Source of the DNA: Eutreptiella sp. 'Long Island Sound 2002'
Taxonomy: Eukaryota; Euglenozoa; Euglenophyceae; Eutreptiales; Eutreptiaceae
Length of the DNA: 64,000 nucleotides
Reading direction: 5' to 3'
Assembly: GCA_964036045.1 (NCBI GenBank)
Contig: OZ038381.1
Location: forward strand, 131,447,708-131,511,707
The notes under the pieces are model-generated. The model ran no database searches. It saw nothing but the letters and a program-made list of their open reading frames with translations, and was not told the origin of the DNA. Positions 34,150 to 44,567 of this stretch are shown here, in pieces (within the stretch, counting starts at the first letter, position 1; each line of letters starts with the position of its first letter). A program made the translations under genes and the position numbers.

Positions 34150-35290
34150 ACCGCCTTTTCGGGTCTTATTTGGCACTTTTTCACGAAGAAAGTGGCATAA
34201 GTGGATTTCGGGGAGGTCTCATGAGATTTCAAATTGGTCAAGTTTTCCCCTAAGGTGTGTTTGGCCTTAGCAAACCACCATATTTGACCCTAAATGGTGG
34301 TGCAACAAGATAAATGAGTGGCGGGTGCCAAAATTGCCCCAAAACAGCCATATTTGCCCTTTTTAACTTGTAAATCCCGCATAAGTAGATTTAGGGGAGG
34401 TATCATGACATTTTAAATTGCTCACCCTTGTTGCTAAGGTTAGTTTGGCCTTGGCAAAACACCATATGTCTCCCTACATGCTTTTGAATCAAGATGTATC
34501 AACAGCGGGTGACAAAATTGCCTCAAAACAGCCATATTTGCCTCGTTTGACGTCTAATTCTAGTATAAGTAGATTTAGGGGAGGTATCATGAGATTTCAA
34601 ATTGCTCCACCTTGTTCCTAAGGTTAGCTTGGCCTTGGAAAAACACCATATGTGACCCTGCATGCTCTTGCATCAAGATATATCCACGGTGGGTGCCAAA
34701 ATTGCCCCAAAACAGCCTTATTTGCCCTGTTTGACGTCTAATTCTAGTATAAGTAGATTTAGGGGCAGTGTCATGAGATTTGAAATTGCTCAACCTTGTT
34801 CCCCAGGTTAGTCGGGCCTTGGCAAACAACCATCTGTGACCCTAAATCCTCTTGGCTCAAGATGAATGAACGGCGGGAGCAAAAATTGCCTCAAAATAGC
34901 CATATTTGCCCCATTTAACATGTAATTCCCGTGTAGGTAGCTTTAGGGGAGGTATCATTAGATTTCAAATTGCAAAACCTTGTTCCTAAGGTTAGTTCCG
35001 CTTTGGCAAACCACAATATGTGACCCTAAATGCTCTTGGCTAATGATTAATGAACAGTAGGTGCCAAAATTTCCTCCAAACAGCCATATTTGCCCCTTCT
35101 AATGAGTAATTCTAGTATTGGTAGATTTAGGGGAGATGTCATGAGATTTCAAGTTGTTCAACCTTGTCCCTACGGTTGGTTCGGGCCTGGTAAACCACAA
35201 ATTATGACCCCAAATGCTCTTTGCTCAAGATAAATGATCGGAGGGTGCTAAAGCCCCCTCAAAACTGCCACATTTCCAACCCGTAATATT
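34150..35290. repeat. 184-bp tandem array, six copies
   Basis: AT-rich unit with anchor GATTTAGGGGAGGTATCATG. Anchors fall at 34,211, 34,395, 34,579, 34,763, 34,947 and 35,131, exactly 184 bases apart. Each unit also carries CCTTGGCAAACCACCATATG-like and AAAACAGCCATATTTGCC boxes. Weaker copies appear to continue at about 35,585-35,815. No coding capacity. Confidence 0.95.
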
Positions 35291-35859
35291 TGACGTAATT
35301 GAGGCAGTTTGAGAACATCGCCTGGCTTTGTGTTTGCGCTGCCATTGCTTCATTGCCCACAATGCACTCATATCATGTTTGTGACCTAACGAGGTATGGG
35401 GAAATTTTCACCCGGTTTCAAATTGGATTGTTGCCCATGTCATGTGTCTCGTTATGGGCAGATGAAATATCACACACACAACACACAACACACACCAAAA
35501 CTAGCAAAGCAAAAACCGTGCATTGCAACGCGCGTTGGATGGCAACGCAAAGAGCCGGCTTAGGCAATGTGCTAGAAACACTTGGTGGCAACAATCTCCC
35601 AAACAGCTGTATTTGCACTTTTGAACCCGCGATGGTTGATTTCATTGATGTCGTTGTGCTTTTGTTTCCCTAGAGCTCGGTTAGGCTTGCCAAGCAACAA
35701 ATTGTGACCCTACATGCCTTGTACTCAGGATAATCCTCCAGAGGGTGCAAAAAGTGCCCCTGAATAGCCAGTTTTGCACTTTGGAAGCCACAAATATGGA
35801 TTAGAGTGATTTTGTTGTGATTTGGTCGTGATTACGGACCTGAGTGGTTTGTGGAACCA

Positions 35860-36690
35860 AGCCAAGCAGTTGGAGACTTCCCCCCTATTTCAAGGGTGCC
35901 GGATGCGAAAAGAAAAGGTTGTAGGCACACACAGATCAGGAGAACACAATTTACAGCATCCATATGCACCAAAATTTCCCATTTTTCATGAAAAAAAGGC
36001 AAAAAATGGCCGCTTTTTGGTCAACAATTGAGTTTTTCGGCTTGAGACAAGCAATTGAAAACCCCCCGCCCTATTTTGAGGGTTTTGGATGCAAAAGAGC
36101 AGGTTCTAGAGAGACACAGATCACGAAAACAAAATTTACAGCAGACACTTTTCATGAAAAAACGGCCAAGAATGGCCGTTTTTGGTCAAAAATTGAGTTT
36201 TTTGGCCGCAGACAAGCATTTGAAGACCCCCCCCCTATTTCGAGGGTGCTGGATGCAGAGGAGCTGGTTCCAGGCTGACACAGATCACAAGAACACAATT
36301 TACAGCATACGTATGCACCAAATTGTGCCATTTTTCATGAAAAAACGGCCAAAAATGGTTATTTTTTGGCCAAAAAATGAGTTTTTCTTAGCTTCAGATA
36401 AGCATTTGAAGACCCCTCCCCTATTCTGAGGGAGGTGGATGCTAACAAGCAGCCTCCTAGGGGCACACAGATCACAAGAACGCAATTTACAGCATACGTA
36501 TGCACCAAAATTTGCCATTTTTCATGGAAAAAACGGCAAAAAATGGGCGCTTTTTGGTGAAAAATTGTGTTTTTTGGCCTCAGCAAAGCAGTTGAAGACC
36601 TCCCCACCCCTATTCTGAGGGTGCCGGATGCAAAAGAGGATCTTTTACGGGGAGACAGATCGCCCAAACACAATTTACAGCATGCTAACT
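35860..36690. repeat. ~186-bp tandem array, 4-5 copies
   Basis: Unit marked by CCCCCTATTTCGAGGGTGC followed by GGATGCAAAAGAG; GGATGC anchors at 35,901, 36,087, 36,251, 36,437 and 36,626 give spacings of 186, 164, 186 and 189. Each unit also has a CACAGATCACAAGAACACAA box and a TTTTTCATGAAAAAACGGC inverted motif. Distinct from the neighbouring 184-bp unit. Confidence 0.9.
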
Positions 36691-36722
36691 ACTTAAAAGG
36701 GTATTTTTTTTGATGCTGCAGG

Positions 36723-36757
36723 TTTTGGGATTTTCGGACGTCATAAAATCCTATGTG
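36723..36757 (-). repeat. Right terminal inverted repeat
   Basis: Inverted partner of 33,909-33,943. Gag homology resumes immediately after it (GGGCGGTGCC on the plus strand corresponds to GGGTCCCACC in element 1). Confidence 0.65.
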
Positions 36758-39446
36758 GGGCGGTGCCCTACTCCACTCCGACTTGTCTTGCCCTGGCTCC
36801 TGCGTGTTGTGCGCCAGGAACGCAAAGAAATGCGCTTTCTGATGATCTTCCCAAGTCATACTGTCGCGCCCGGCATCTTCTAAACTCCCGCCGCGATCAT
36901 TCTGGACCCCTCGATGATGTCAATCTTCGCGGTGATCATGGTTCCCATGATTGTGACTGTCTTTAATATGCGCTTCATTTTCGGAGTTGAGCTTCAATTG
37001 GACGCCCACGTATGGGATAATTGAGACCAGGCTCATTCGCTGGGGTATCATCTGCAACTTCAACTTTTCCCCGCCTCTCCATTTGACGTTGTTTAGTTGA
37101 AGGAGATGACCACCCGCGGTCTCGCCAAACACCTCCACGTACACGGAATTCTTCAACGAGATAATCCGCTTCGGCACTCCGAGGTTCTGTCGAAATAATT
37201 CCATAATGCCCAGGTGATGCTCCTCCGACGACATGATGCGTACTGCCATACGTTTCTTTTCCCGCTTCCTCTCCTCGTCTTCCACCCGTTTCTTCCAATA
37301 GGCTCGAAGAACATCCCGCAAGAGGTGGCGAAACTGACCCGATTCCGCCCAATCCTCAAGTTGCTTCAGAAGTTGGCGGTACTTTCGACGATATCTCCTC
37401 CACTCCCTCAACCAAAGCTCCCCACGTTCCAAGTTGAGAGGTATTGCCCATAAATCATCGACCTTTTGATTGGGGGTATCCAGCCTTTCCTCTTGCTCCA
37501 ACCAGTCCAAACACTGCTCCCCCGTCGTCTGTACGGATCCTCTTCTCCCGAATCGCGTCACGGAAATCTGCCTTCATCTCCGGAACCAAACAGTGTGGGA
37601 AAGTACGACATGCCCACTTGTCTCAAGCATCCGATCCGAACCGCATCTCACCAACAACTTCCTCGGCGATGTCTTCCCAAACGAGGATGAAGTCGTCCAA
37701 GTTGGCGGGGTTGGCGTCGTAATGGGGTTTTTTCACACTCCGGAGGTCTTTGATGCGTACGGCATCCCCAACATCCAAAGCAATGACGCCCCGAAACCGG
37801 ATGGTTCCACCACTCCCGTTGCCCGGGGAGTGGGAGCAAACTCCTCCGATCTCCATGTCTTCCCGTGGTCCAGATTTTTTTTCTTCCATGCTCGCACCGA
37901 CCATGGTCCATATTGCCGACCGCAAATCTTGCACCCATGATTCCTCACTTGATCCTCCACGTATTTCCGAATCATTTTCAGGTACCCGGCGCTCATACGC
38001 TGCACGAGCATAGAACGTCCCAGCGGCTGGCGGGCTGCTCATGTTAATCTCAACCGTCCCTTCACGGGTATCACGCTTGGGTGTACCAATCCCCGAGCCT
38101 TTCTCCGGCGTCTTCTCTCCCAACATGACACTGCCCGAGAAAATGGGGATGTGCCTCAATAATGAGGGGTCAACCCGTGACGGACCGCATGGCACCGACT
38201 CCCTGGGACCCTCCATGGGCGCCACTCCTTCATCGGCTGTCCCCAATGTCGTCAGCCGCCTCACCAAAGACTCCGGGGCAGGATCCCGTGGTAGATCGGG
38301 ACCTGGTGCCGGGACTCCTGCACGCCTCTCCAACTCCTTCATCCTGTCCTTGACATTCTCCAGGTACTTGATCATTTTGTCCACCATTCCTTGCTGCTGT
38401 ACCAGCATTGTCTTCTGCTTGGCCTCGTAGTCCTCTTGATGTGATCAGATACTCTTTAGAGTGTTGTCGAAGATTCCACCGTTGGTGTCGTCCAACTTGT
38501 CGATTCTTTGAATAATGGCATCTTTGCCCACCGAGGGATAACTCCTGTTGAGGAAGTCCACACGTTGGCAATGGCAGTGATCCCCACGTGCCCCGTCCCA
38601 GCACGCCACTTCCTTGGCGTCCTCGTGTGGATGTCGACCATCTTCTTCTCGGTCCCGGCAGTCCCGCGGCGGACCTCCCGGAGCTCCCCGCTCCTCTCCT
38701 CCGCCCATTACAGTGTCGCCCGTCCCGTCACAATCCATCCTTCCTGCCTCCGCTCCCATCATACCGAACTCGGTATGCCTCGGGGTTCTTGTTGTTGCCG
38801 ACCTTCGCGGCAACGCTTCCCGTTCTGCATCATGATCAAGTCCAGGATTTTGGCGGTATGCGATCGCCCCGCCAGGAAATCTGGCTCTGCTCCGGACCAA
38901 TCCGAAAAGTAACAAGTATGATATCCCTCGGAGTCTGACGGAGCACAGAACATCCAGCAGACAGGGCTCAGCGTCATTTCCATTGCGATTCCCCATCCTT
39001 CATGGACGGTTTTGGCGAACCGCGTTTGCGGTAGCGCCGGGCTTCTGACCCACTGCTGCAGCTCCTGACCTCCTCGTCCGATTCTTCTGCGGGTACTCGG
39101 AGATGACATCATTTTCAGCATACTCCTTCACAGAAGAGACGATGTCCTCCATGTTGTCGACGGTACCCACTCTCCTTCCCGAATGCCTTCCTTCTTCTCG
39201 GGCTTCAACCACCAACTCCCGGATGGTGTCATTGATGGTTACCCAGGGTTCCCTTGGGGAGGGCTCATGAGGGTGCAAGCTCCCCGCCCAGCGGTAGGCG
39301 GCAGGTAAACCTCTGCTACCATAATGAAGGTCCGTAGGACCAGCCCCTGCCATTGTGCGGGCTCTACCGCCTATTCCCGATCTTTGCACCTTCTTTCCCG
39401 TGACACCCATTGTCCTAGATCTCACCAACGCTTCCATACTTACCAA
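36758..39446 (-). pseudogene. Gag, N-terminal and core parts (element 3)
   Basis: Pieces 39,446-39,000, 38,996-38,445 and 38,408-37,623 share one frame; 37,561-36,920 is shifted. The N-terminus opens in the LTR (VRSRTMGVTG), crosses the primer site as HYGSRGLPAA and reaches NMEDIVSSV, all with counterparts in element 2 Gag. The middle has a coiled-coil stretch (MIKYLENVKDRMKELERRAG), then GDAVRIKDLRSVKKPHYD and NLDDFILVWEDIAEEVVGEM, the conserved core. Stops replace sense codons in several places. Confidence 0.85.
39304..39321 (-). promoter_or_regulatory. Primer binding site of element 3
   Basis: On the minus strand TGGTAGCAGAGGTTTACC, directly after the LTR. The first 12 bases complement the 3' end of eukaryotic initiator methionine tRNA; they match element 2 exactly. 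Confidence 0.8.
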
Positions 39447-39656
39447 TCACCAATTTCGAAATTCCAAAAAGGTCCCACAAACACACCCCTTGGCAACCCT
39501 TGGCAATGGAAATCCAAATACATGATCCACCAATTCAAATTGAGGGAAGTGTTGAGGACGGTGGCCCTTGGGTCCATCAATACATGAAAGTCATGGAGAA
39601 GGGAACAAACGATGACAATGTCGGGCAAAGGAGTTGAGAGGTAGAAATGGAGATGA
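39322..39656 (-). mobile_element. 5' LTR fragment of element 3
   Basis: The U5-side 335 bases of the LTR, homologous to 4,235-4,566. It is cut at about 39,656, where a palindrome begins. It includes the upstream start of the Gag frame (ATG at 39,446-39,444). Confidence 0.75.
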
Positions 39657-39661
39657 ATGAG

Positions 39662-39715
39662 TCCAAACCAATGACCGGTTTTTAATATGATTAAAAAACC
39701 AGTAACCGGTTTGGA
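39662..39715. repeat. Imperfect palindrome at LTR break
   Basis: TCCAAACC...GGTTTTTAAT is followed by its near inverse ATTAAAAAACC...GGTTTGGA, arms of about 26 bases with few mismatches. A further AACCGGTTT lies at about 39,736. It sits between the broken LTR and the second 212-bp array; possibly a tiny foldback element. Confidence 0.6.
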
Positions 39716-39776
39716 TTTTTGAAGTGAGCAACAATAACCGGTTTCGGATGTCAAAAAAGGTTCCACGCCTTAGTGC

Positions 39777-40952
39777 GGCCGGGGCGGACTACCCACTGGC
39801 TGTGGGTGCGGGGGTTGCGGGCGTGCGGACCCGTCACCAACCCCACAGCGCGCGCTCTTGCAAGCTGACTTTGCGTGCTGTGGGGGCGGCACGAGGGCAC
39901 CCGGGGAAGGCGCCTCTTGCCTGTGTGTGGGGTGTCCGAGGTTGGGCGCTCTCCCACGCCCGACCGCCCGTCCTTGGAGCATGCGGCCGGGGCCCACTAC
40001 CAACTGGCTTTGGGTGCGGGGAGTGCGGGCGTGAAGACCCATCACCCAACCGACAGCGCGCGCTCTTGCAAGCTGGCTTTGCGCGCTGTGGGGGCTGCAC
40101 AAGGGCGCCAGGGGAAGGCGCCCCTTGCCTGTGTGTGTGGGACGTCCGGGGTTGGGCTCTCTCCCACGCCCGACCACCTGTCCTTGGGGCGTGCGGCCGG
40201 GGCCCACTACCCACTGGCTGTGGTTGCGGGGGATGCGGGCGTCGGGACCCGTCACCAACCCCACAGCGCGCGCTCTTGCGAGCTGGCTTTGCGCGCTGTG
40301 GGGGCGGCACAAGGGCGGCCGGGGGGGACACCTCTTGCCTGTGTGTGGGGTGTCCGGAATTGGGCGCTCCCCGTTGCCCGACTGCCAGTACTTGGGGCGT
40401 GCAGCCGGGGCCCACTACCCACTGGCTGTGACTGCGGGGGATGCGGGCGTTGGGACCCGTCACTAACCCCAAAGCGCGCGCTCTTGCGAGCACACTTTGC
40501 GCGCTCTGGGGGCAGCAGGAGGGCGCCCGGGGGGGGCGCCTCTTGCCTGTGTGTGGGGCATCCGGGGTAGGGCGCTCTCCCACGCCCAACCGCCCGTCCT
40601 TGGGGCGTGCGGCCGGGGCCCAGTACCCACTGGCTGATGGTGCCGGGGGTGCGGGCGTGGGGACCTGTCACCAACCCCACAGCGCGCGCTCTTGCGAGCT
40701 GGCTTTGCGCGTTGTGGGGGCGGCATGAGGGCGCCCGGGGGAGGCGCCTTTTGCCTGTGTGCGGGGCGTCCAGGGTTGGCGCTCTCCCACACCCGACGAC
40801 CGGTCCTTGGGGCGTGCGGCCAGGGGCCACTACCCACTGGCTATGGATGCGGGGGGTGCGGGCGTGGGGCCCCGTCACCGACCTTACAGGAAGCGCTCTT
40901 GCGAGCTGGCTTTGCGCGCTCTGGGGGCGGCAGGAGGGCGCCAGGGGGGTCA
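39777..40952. repeat. Second, diverged 212-bp monomer array
   Basis: Five to six copies of a ~209-212-base GC-rich unit, marked by CCCACTGGCTGTGG near 39,789, 40,001, 40,209, 40,420, 40,628 and 40,834. The unit aligns along its length with the LINE-linked monomer: GACCCGTCACCAACCCCACA here against GACCCAGCACCGGCCCCACA there, then matching CTGTGGGGG and GGCGTG boxes in the same order and orientation. No LINE ORF adjoins it. Open frames on both strands are artefacts of composition. Confidence 0.9.
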
Positions 40953-42407
40953 CTCTGATACGTGTCCTCGACAGTCAGGGAACAGCAACAAAGTATCTGG
41001 TTGATGTTCATGTTAAGGGTGTGTGATGAAAAAAAAACAATGAGGATTTTCTGTGACCATGCGGCCATAAATGCCTGCTGTGCTCTCAGGGCGCAACTCA
41101 CGGACCGAACTATCACGTTGGAGAACAAGAAGGTCATGCCTGTGAGTCCCGCAGCAGGTCCCTCACTTCTGATCCAGTGTATTGCCGTGCGCAGCCCCTC
41201 CCAGCGGCGCTGTGGCAATGAGACGGGATCTTACGACCAGCGACTGCCTCCCATGGAGCCCATGGAGCAGTCTCCTTTTTTGTTCTTGCCCATCTTGTGC
41301 CCGCACCCTCGTTTCTCGTGCCGTGCCTTGCCCTCTTTTTCTGTGAATATGCCGGGGCAAACCAGGGGATCATAGGAGCCCTTTGCCAATGTGGCTAACC
41401 CTCTTGGGATTCTTCTGACCCTGGAAGCCCCCTAGACACGCACGGTTAAAGTGAGCAACACTTGCGCCATGCACTTCCCAGTTCTGCCATTCGCTTTCCG
41501 CCTGTGTTCTGCGACGGGCCCCTGATGCCCCTTAGAATCGAGTCTTTTCCAAGAAGTTTACCACCGCGTCAGATGGGACAGCAGTCAGCCCCCTGCCCAT
41601 CATTTACCAGACAGTGTGTAGTACTAGCGTCTAGCCAGGTTGTAGTAGCCTGTGAGTCTTCTTTCTTCCGCGGCGTTCTTGCATTCCGCTTTCTGCCAGT
41701 TATCAAAAGTGCAGACATTTTGCTGTTTGTTCTGTCTGCAGCCTGCAGTATCCAAATTTGGACGCAAACAAATTCCCTGACACAGGAACACAGGTAAGAC
41801 AACACACCGACTCTGATTTGACCGCAAAGTCAGGCAGTTTGAGTGGGAGCACCATGAACATTGCAGCCTGCCCTGCACCCCAGGCCTCTCCGTGAATAGG
41901 GCATCGCCAGTGGTATAGGGGCCCAGTCTCAGGGGCGAGGCTGTGATATCCATGGCGATACCCAGTTTAGCAGTCTAGCACATCTGACAGCGCACCCCCC
42001 CCCCCTCAGGGCCTGATATCAATGTCAGCACAGCTGACAGCCCCCCCTCCCTCAGGGCCTGACATCAATGTCAGCACAACCGACAGCTTACCCCCCCCTT
42101 TTTTTCCAGGTAATACTGGCGGTGAGCCCAGCAGCGCTGGCCGCACAGCAGGCAGTCGTCAGAGGAATGCGAGTTCCACTTGGAGACCGGCAGCAAGCAG
42201 AGGCCTTCCCGCCCGAGGAACGGGGAAACTCCCCGACCAAGACAAACCTGTGCCCTGCCTTTGCGATCAACCAGATCCGAGCACCAGCGGCGGAGGAGTG
42301 GTGCCACCCACAATCTACACACAGTCAGAAGCACGAGGTGCATATGTGGCCCTGTTGAGCAGATTTTCAGCGCTCTACGCAGCGCCCTCAGCCGGCATCC
42401 GACAAAC
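40953..42407 (+). other. Left flank of element 2; exon-like pieces
   Basis: Unique-looking DNA. Candidate splice signals: a CTCAG acceptor near 41,089 followed by about 50 open bases and CCTGTGAGT; a TCTGCAG acceptor near 41,743 followed by about 50 open bases and CACAGGTAAGAC (strong donor, about 41,792); a long pyrimidine tract ending CCAG at 42,111. A 46-bp unit (CAGGGCCTGATATCAATGTC) repeats at 42,007 and 42,053. The pieces could be exons of an interrupted host gene, but the phases I tried do not give one clean protein. Confidence 0.3.
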
Positions 42408-42412
42408 ACCCT
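42408..42412. repeat. Target-site duplication, left (element 2)
   Basis: ACCCT directly before the TG of the left LTR; the same five bases are at 55,465-55,469. The A may belong to the LTR end, making it 4 or 5 bases. Confidence 0.75.
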
Positions 42413-42601
42413 TGAAGCCGGTTCCGACCCCCGTGGCCATTTTTGGGTCACTTGGGGTGTGTATCTATGTGCCGGCAAGCCGCCATTGGCTGATATCATA
42501 CTCTCCCATCCACCTGACCTGACCCGATATGATAGTGTGATAGGTTTGGCCACTCCGGCTATGAGCGGCCATATTCAGAACCGAGGCGCCGCAAGCGGAG
42601 A

Positions 42602-42610
42602 TTTATATAT
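42602..42610 (+). promoter_or_regulatory. TATA-like box in LTR
   Basis: TTTATATAT about 190 bases into the LTR, repeated at 53,291 in the right LTR and near 8,670 in element 1. It is the best candidate for the promoter of genomic RNA; the transcription start itself cannot be seen. Confidence 0.45.
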
Positions 42611-42856
42611 CAGAATATCAGGAATCAACAGGGTTTTATTATCATGATGTTTCCGTAATTTTTGAGCCTTTCGTTCTGATGGTCAATGTATCGGCGACCG
42701 TCAGTTGGCTCGCGATTTTGCGTTAACTGATTGGTTAACTGTTATTTCCAGATATTTTGGCGGATTTTCCGTTGAAGGGTCAGATTTCATCAGCAAAGGG
42801 TTCGTTGCTTCCGCAATTCTCTAAATAAGCACTCGAAAGTTTAATCAGAATTTTTC

Positions 42857-42892
42857 GCGATGTCGAAATCGGATTTTCGACTTCGACATCGC
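42857..42892. repeat. Conserved LTR hairpin (left LTR)
   Basis: Perfect 11-bp stem GCGATGTCGAA / TTCGACATCGC with 14-base loop, about 250 bases downstream of the TATA motif and so probably in the RNA leader. Confidence 0.75.
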
Positions 42893-44567
42893 CGCACTTG
42901 ATTTGGTCTTCTTCGAGTGGTCATACGCTTTTCCCTATGCCCGAATCAGGTTTTCCTTATACTTGCCACCCGTTTGACTTGGAGATATAAGGAAAACAAA
43001 AGTGAATCGTTGGACCACTTTGAAGGGTCATATCTACGCGCGAGTGTGAGGAAAGAGAATAAGGAGGGTTGGGTTGCAAGCGCCTTTGTCTCATGTTAAT
43101 TTAGGAAGCATCAAATGCGACTGGTGTGTACACATGCCCGGTGTAGCAAGGGATAATGGTCAAGAGGGTATAAAGTGATATATAACTCTTGGACCGTGCA
43201 ACCGAATATTTTAATGCGACTTTCGAGTGTACCGCATGAGTGCTGGGGTTGCATAGATACTTTCTTTGGGTTCCTACGCATTTTTAACCTGAAGTTATGC
43301 CCATGGAGGGGCATGGCATATCATGGTGGGAGCCACTTTTGAGGGTATGTTTTATATGCATGGTATATGTCTTGATATGCTCACGCCCATGTTATATATC
43401 TTCGTGTGGCCGAAGAGATGGGGAGCCATACGTGACAAGGGTTTTGCCCATGTCCCAACTGTGGAATTCAAAGCACTAGACTAAGTCTACCGCTTATGTA
43501 TTGCTCATGGTATGTTTGGCAATGAGATCCATGAGTGCACTCCCATTTTCATGGGGCATGTAGATATGGGTGACGAAGGTATCTCAGGGCGCCTGATTGG
43601 GGATCCAAGTGGGGGAATGGTTCGCAAATGGTTCCAATCATTTGTGTATTGAACCATGAGCGGATATCATGGGTGAGCATAGAGATATAGTATCATGACA
43701 ACTTTGTATTTGGACATATTTTCATCTTTTTGACCTCATTTTATGCTCATTTTTGTGTTTTATGTGCTCAACTGGTCGGCCTCACAAAATTAGGTCTCAA
43801 ACTCATGAGCTGACTTGTGAAGCATGCCATGTACATAACCGGAGGAGTTTCGGTGCCAATGATGGGATATTCTTGGGCATGGACCTTTGGTATATATCAC
43901 CCTTGTATATTACTTTCCGGTTTGACACATGCATGGAGCATATGAACATTTGCCATATGCATTTTTGAGTATATTATTTTTTTTTGGCATAATGGTCTGA
44001 TTTGCCTGATTTTGCCATGTTATGAGGTCATCCTCCTGGGGCAGTTCTCCAAGCCCATTCGACTCCAAGTCCAACCAAGGTTATGTCAGGGTAGGGCATG
44101 GTCCTGAGTGCCACTCGAGGCCATGACACGCCACCTTCCCCATTGGGCTAGGATTTGGAGGGTTGGGAGTGAACACATTTTTGGGGTTTATGTAATGACT
44201 TTTGACATGTGGCATTTAACCATCTTATTGGACTGGGTTCAGGGCATCATGTTGATGAGTCAAGGGAAGGTCTTGAGTCCAGGGAATGAGGGGTCTATGG
44301 CTGTGATTGTATAAGTTTCCATCTTTCCCCAACTTTGCTTTATTTGTGTTCATATGCCAATTTCAGGGCTTTCTTCCTTGGTGCAATTCTTGTACATGCC
44401 CGCCACCGTGGGAATACCGGTGTGCTGAACGGAAGCCCGCAGCCTGATTTGGATTGTGAATTGGGTTATTGCTATACTTGTGGGATCTGGTTGCTGTTCA
44501 GGGTTGAAGGACGATTACATTTTCTATATTTTTGGATTTCGACCCTGGATTTTGAGGATTTTGAGAA

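Larger units (their letters stand above)
33909..36757. mobile_element. Non-autonomous TIR DNA transposon in gag
   Basis: The left end CACATATGATTTTACGATGT (33,909 on) is matched, inverted, by the right end ending at 36,757 (read inward CACATAGGATTTTATGACGT). Over the terminal 35 bases 27 match. Gag of element 3 is homologous to elements 1 and 2 on both sides and interrupted exactly here. No transposase frame is present; the 2,849-base interior holds a 184-bp and a 186-bp tandem array. A clean target duplication is not evident, so the superfamily is unassigned. Confidence 0.65.
30546..39656 (-). mobile_element. Ty3/gypsy element 3, old and rearranged
   Basis: Same family as elements 1 and 2 but clearly diverged. 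From the right: LTR fragment (39,322-39,656), primer site, gag in several frames (39,446-36,758), a 2.85-kb DNA transposon insertion, gag C-terminus (33,908-33,500), gag-pol UAG, protease and DVFAS domain in two tandem copies, then the start of RT. It stops at about 30,546 inside RT; RNase H, integrase and the 3' LTR are missing. Many stops and shifts show it is older than element 2. Confidence 0.85.

Noticed and set aside
34150-36690. Regular repeats that could suggest a CRISPR array
   Set aside because: Units are 184-186 bases of continuous similarity with no short repeat/unique spacer pattern, and the setting is eukaryotic.
39834-40953. Long frames on both strands in the second monomer array
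   Set aside because: Repetitive, both-strand, phase-breaking; no protein evidence.
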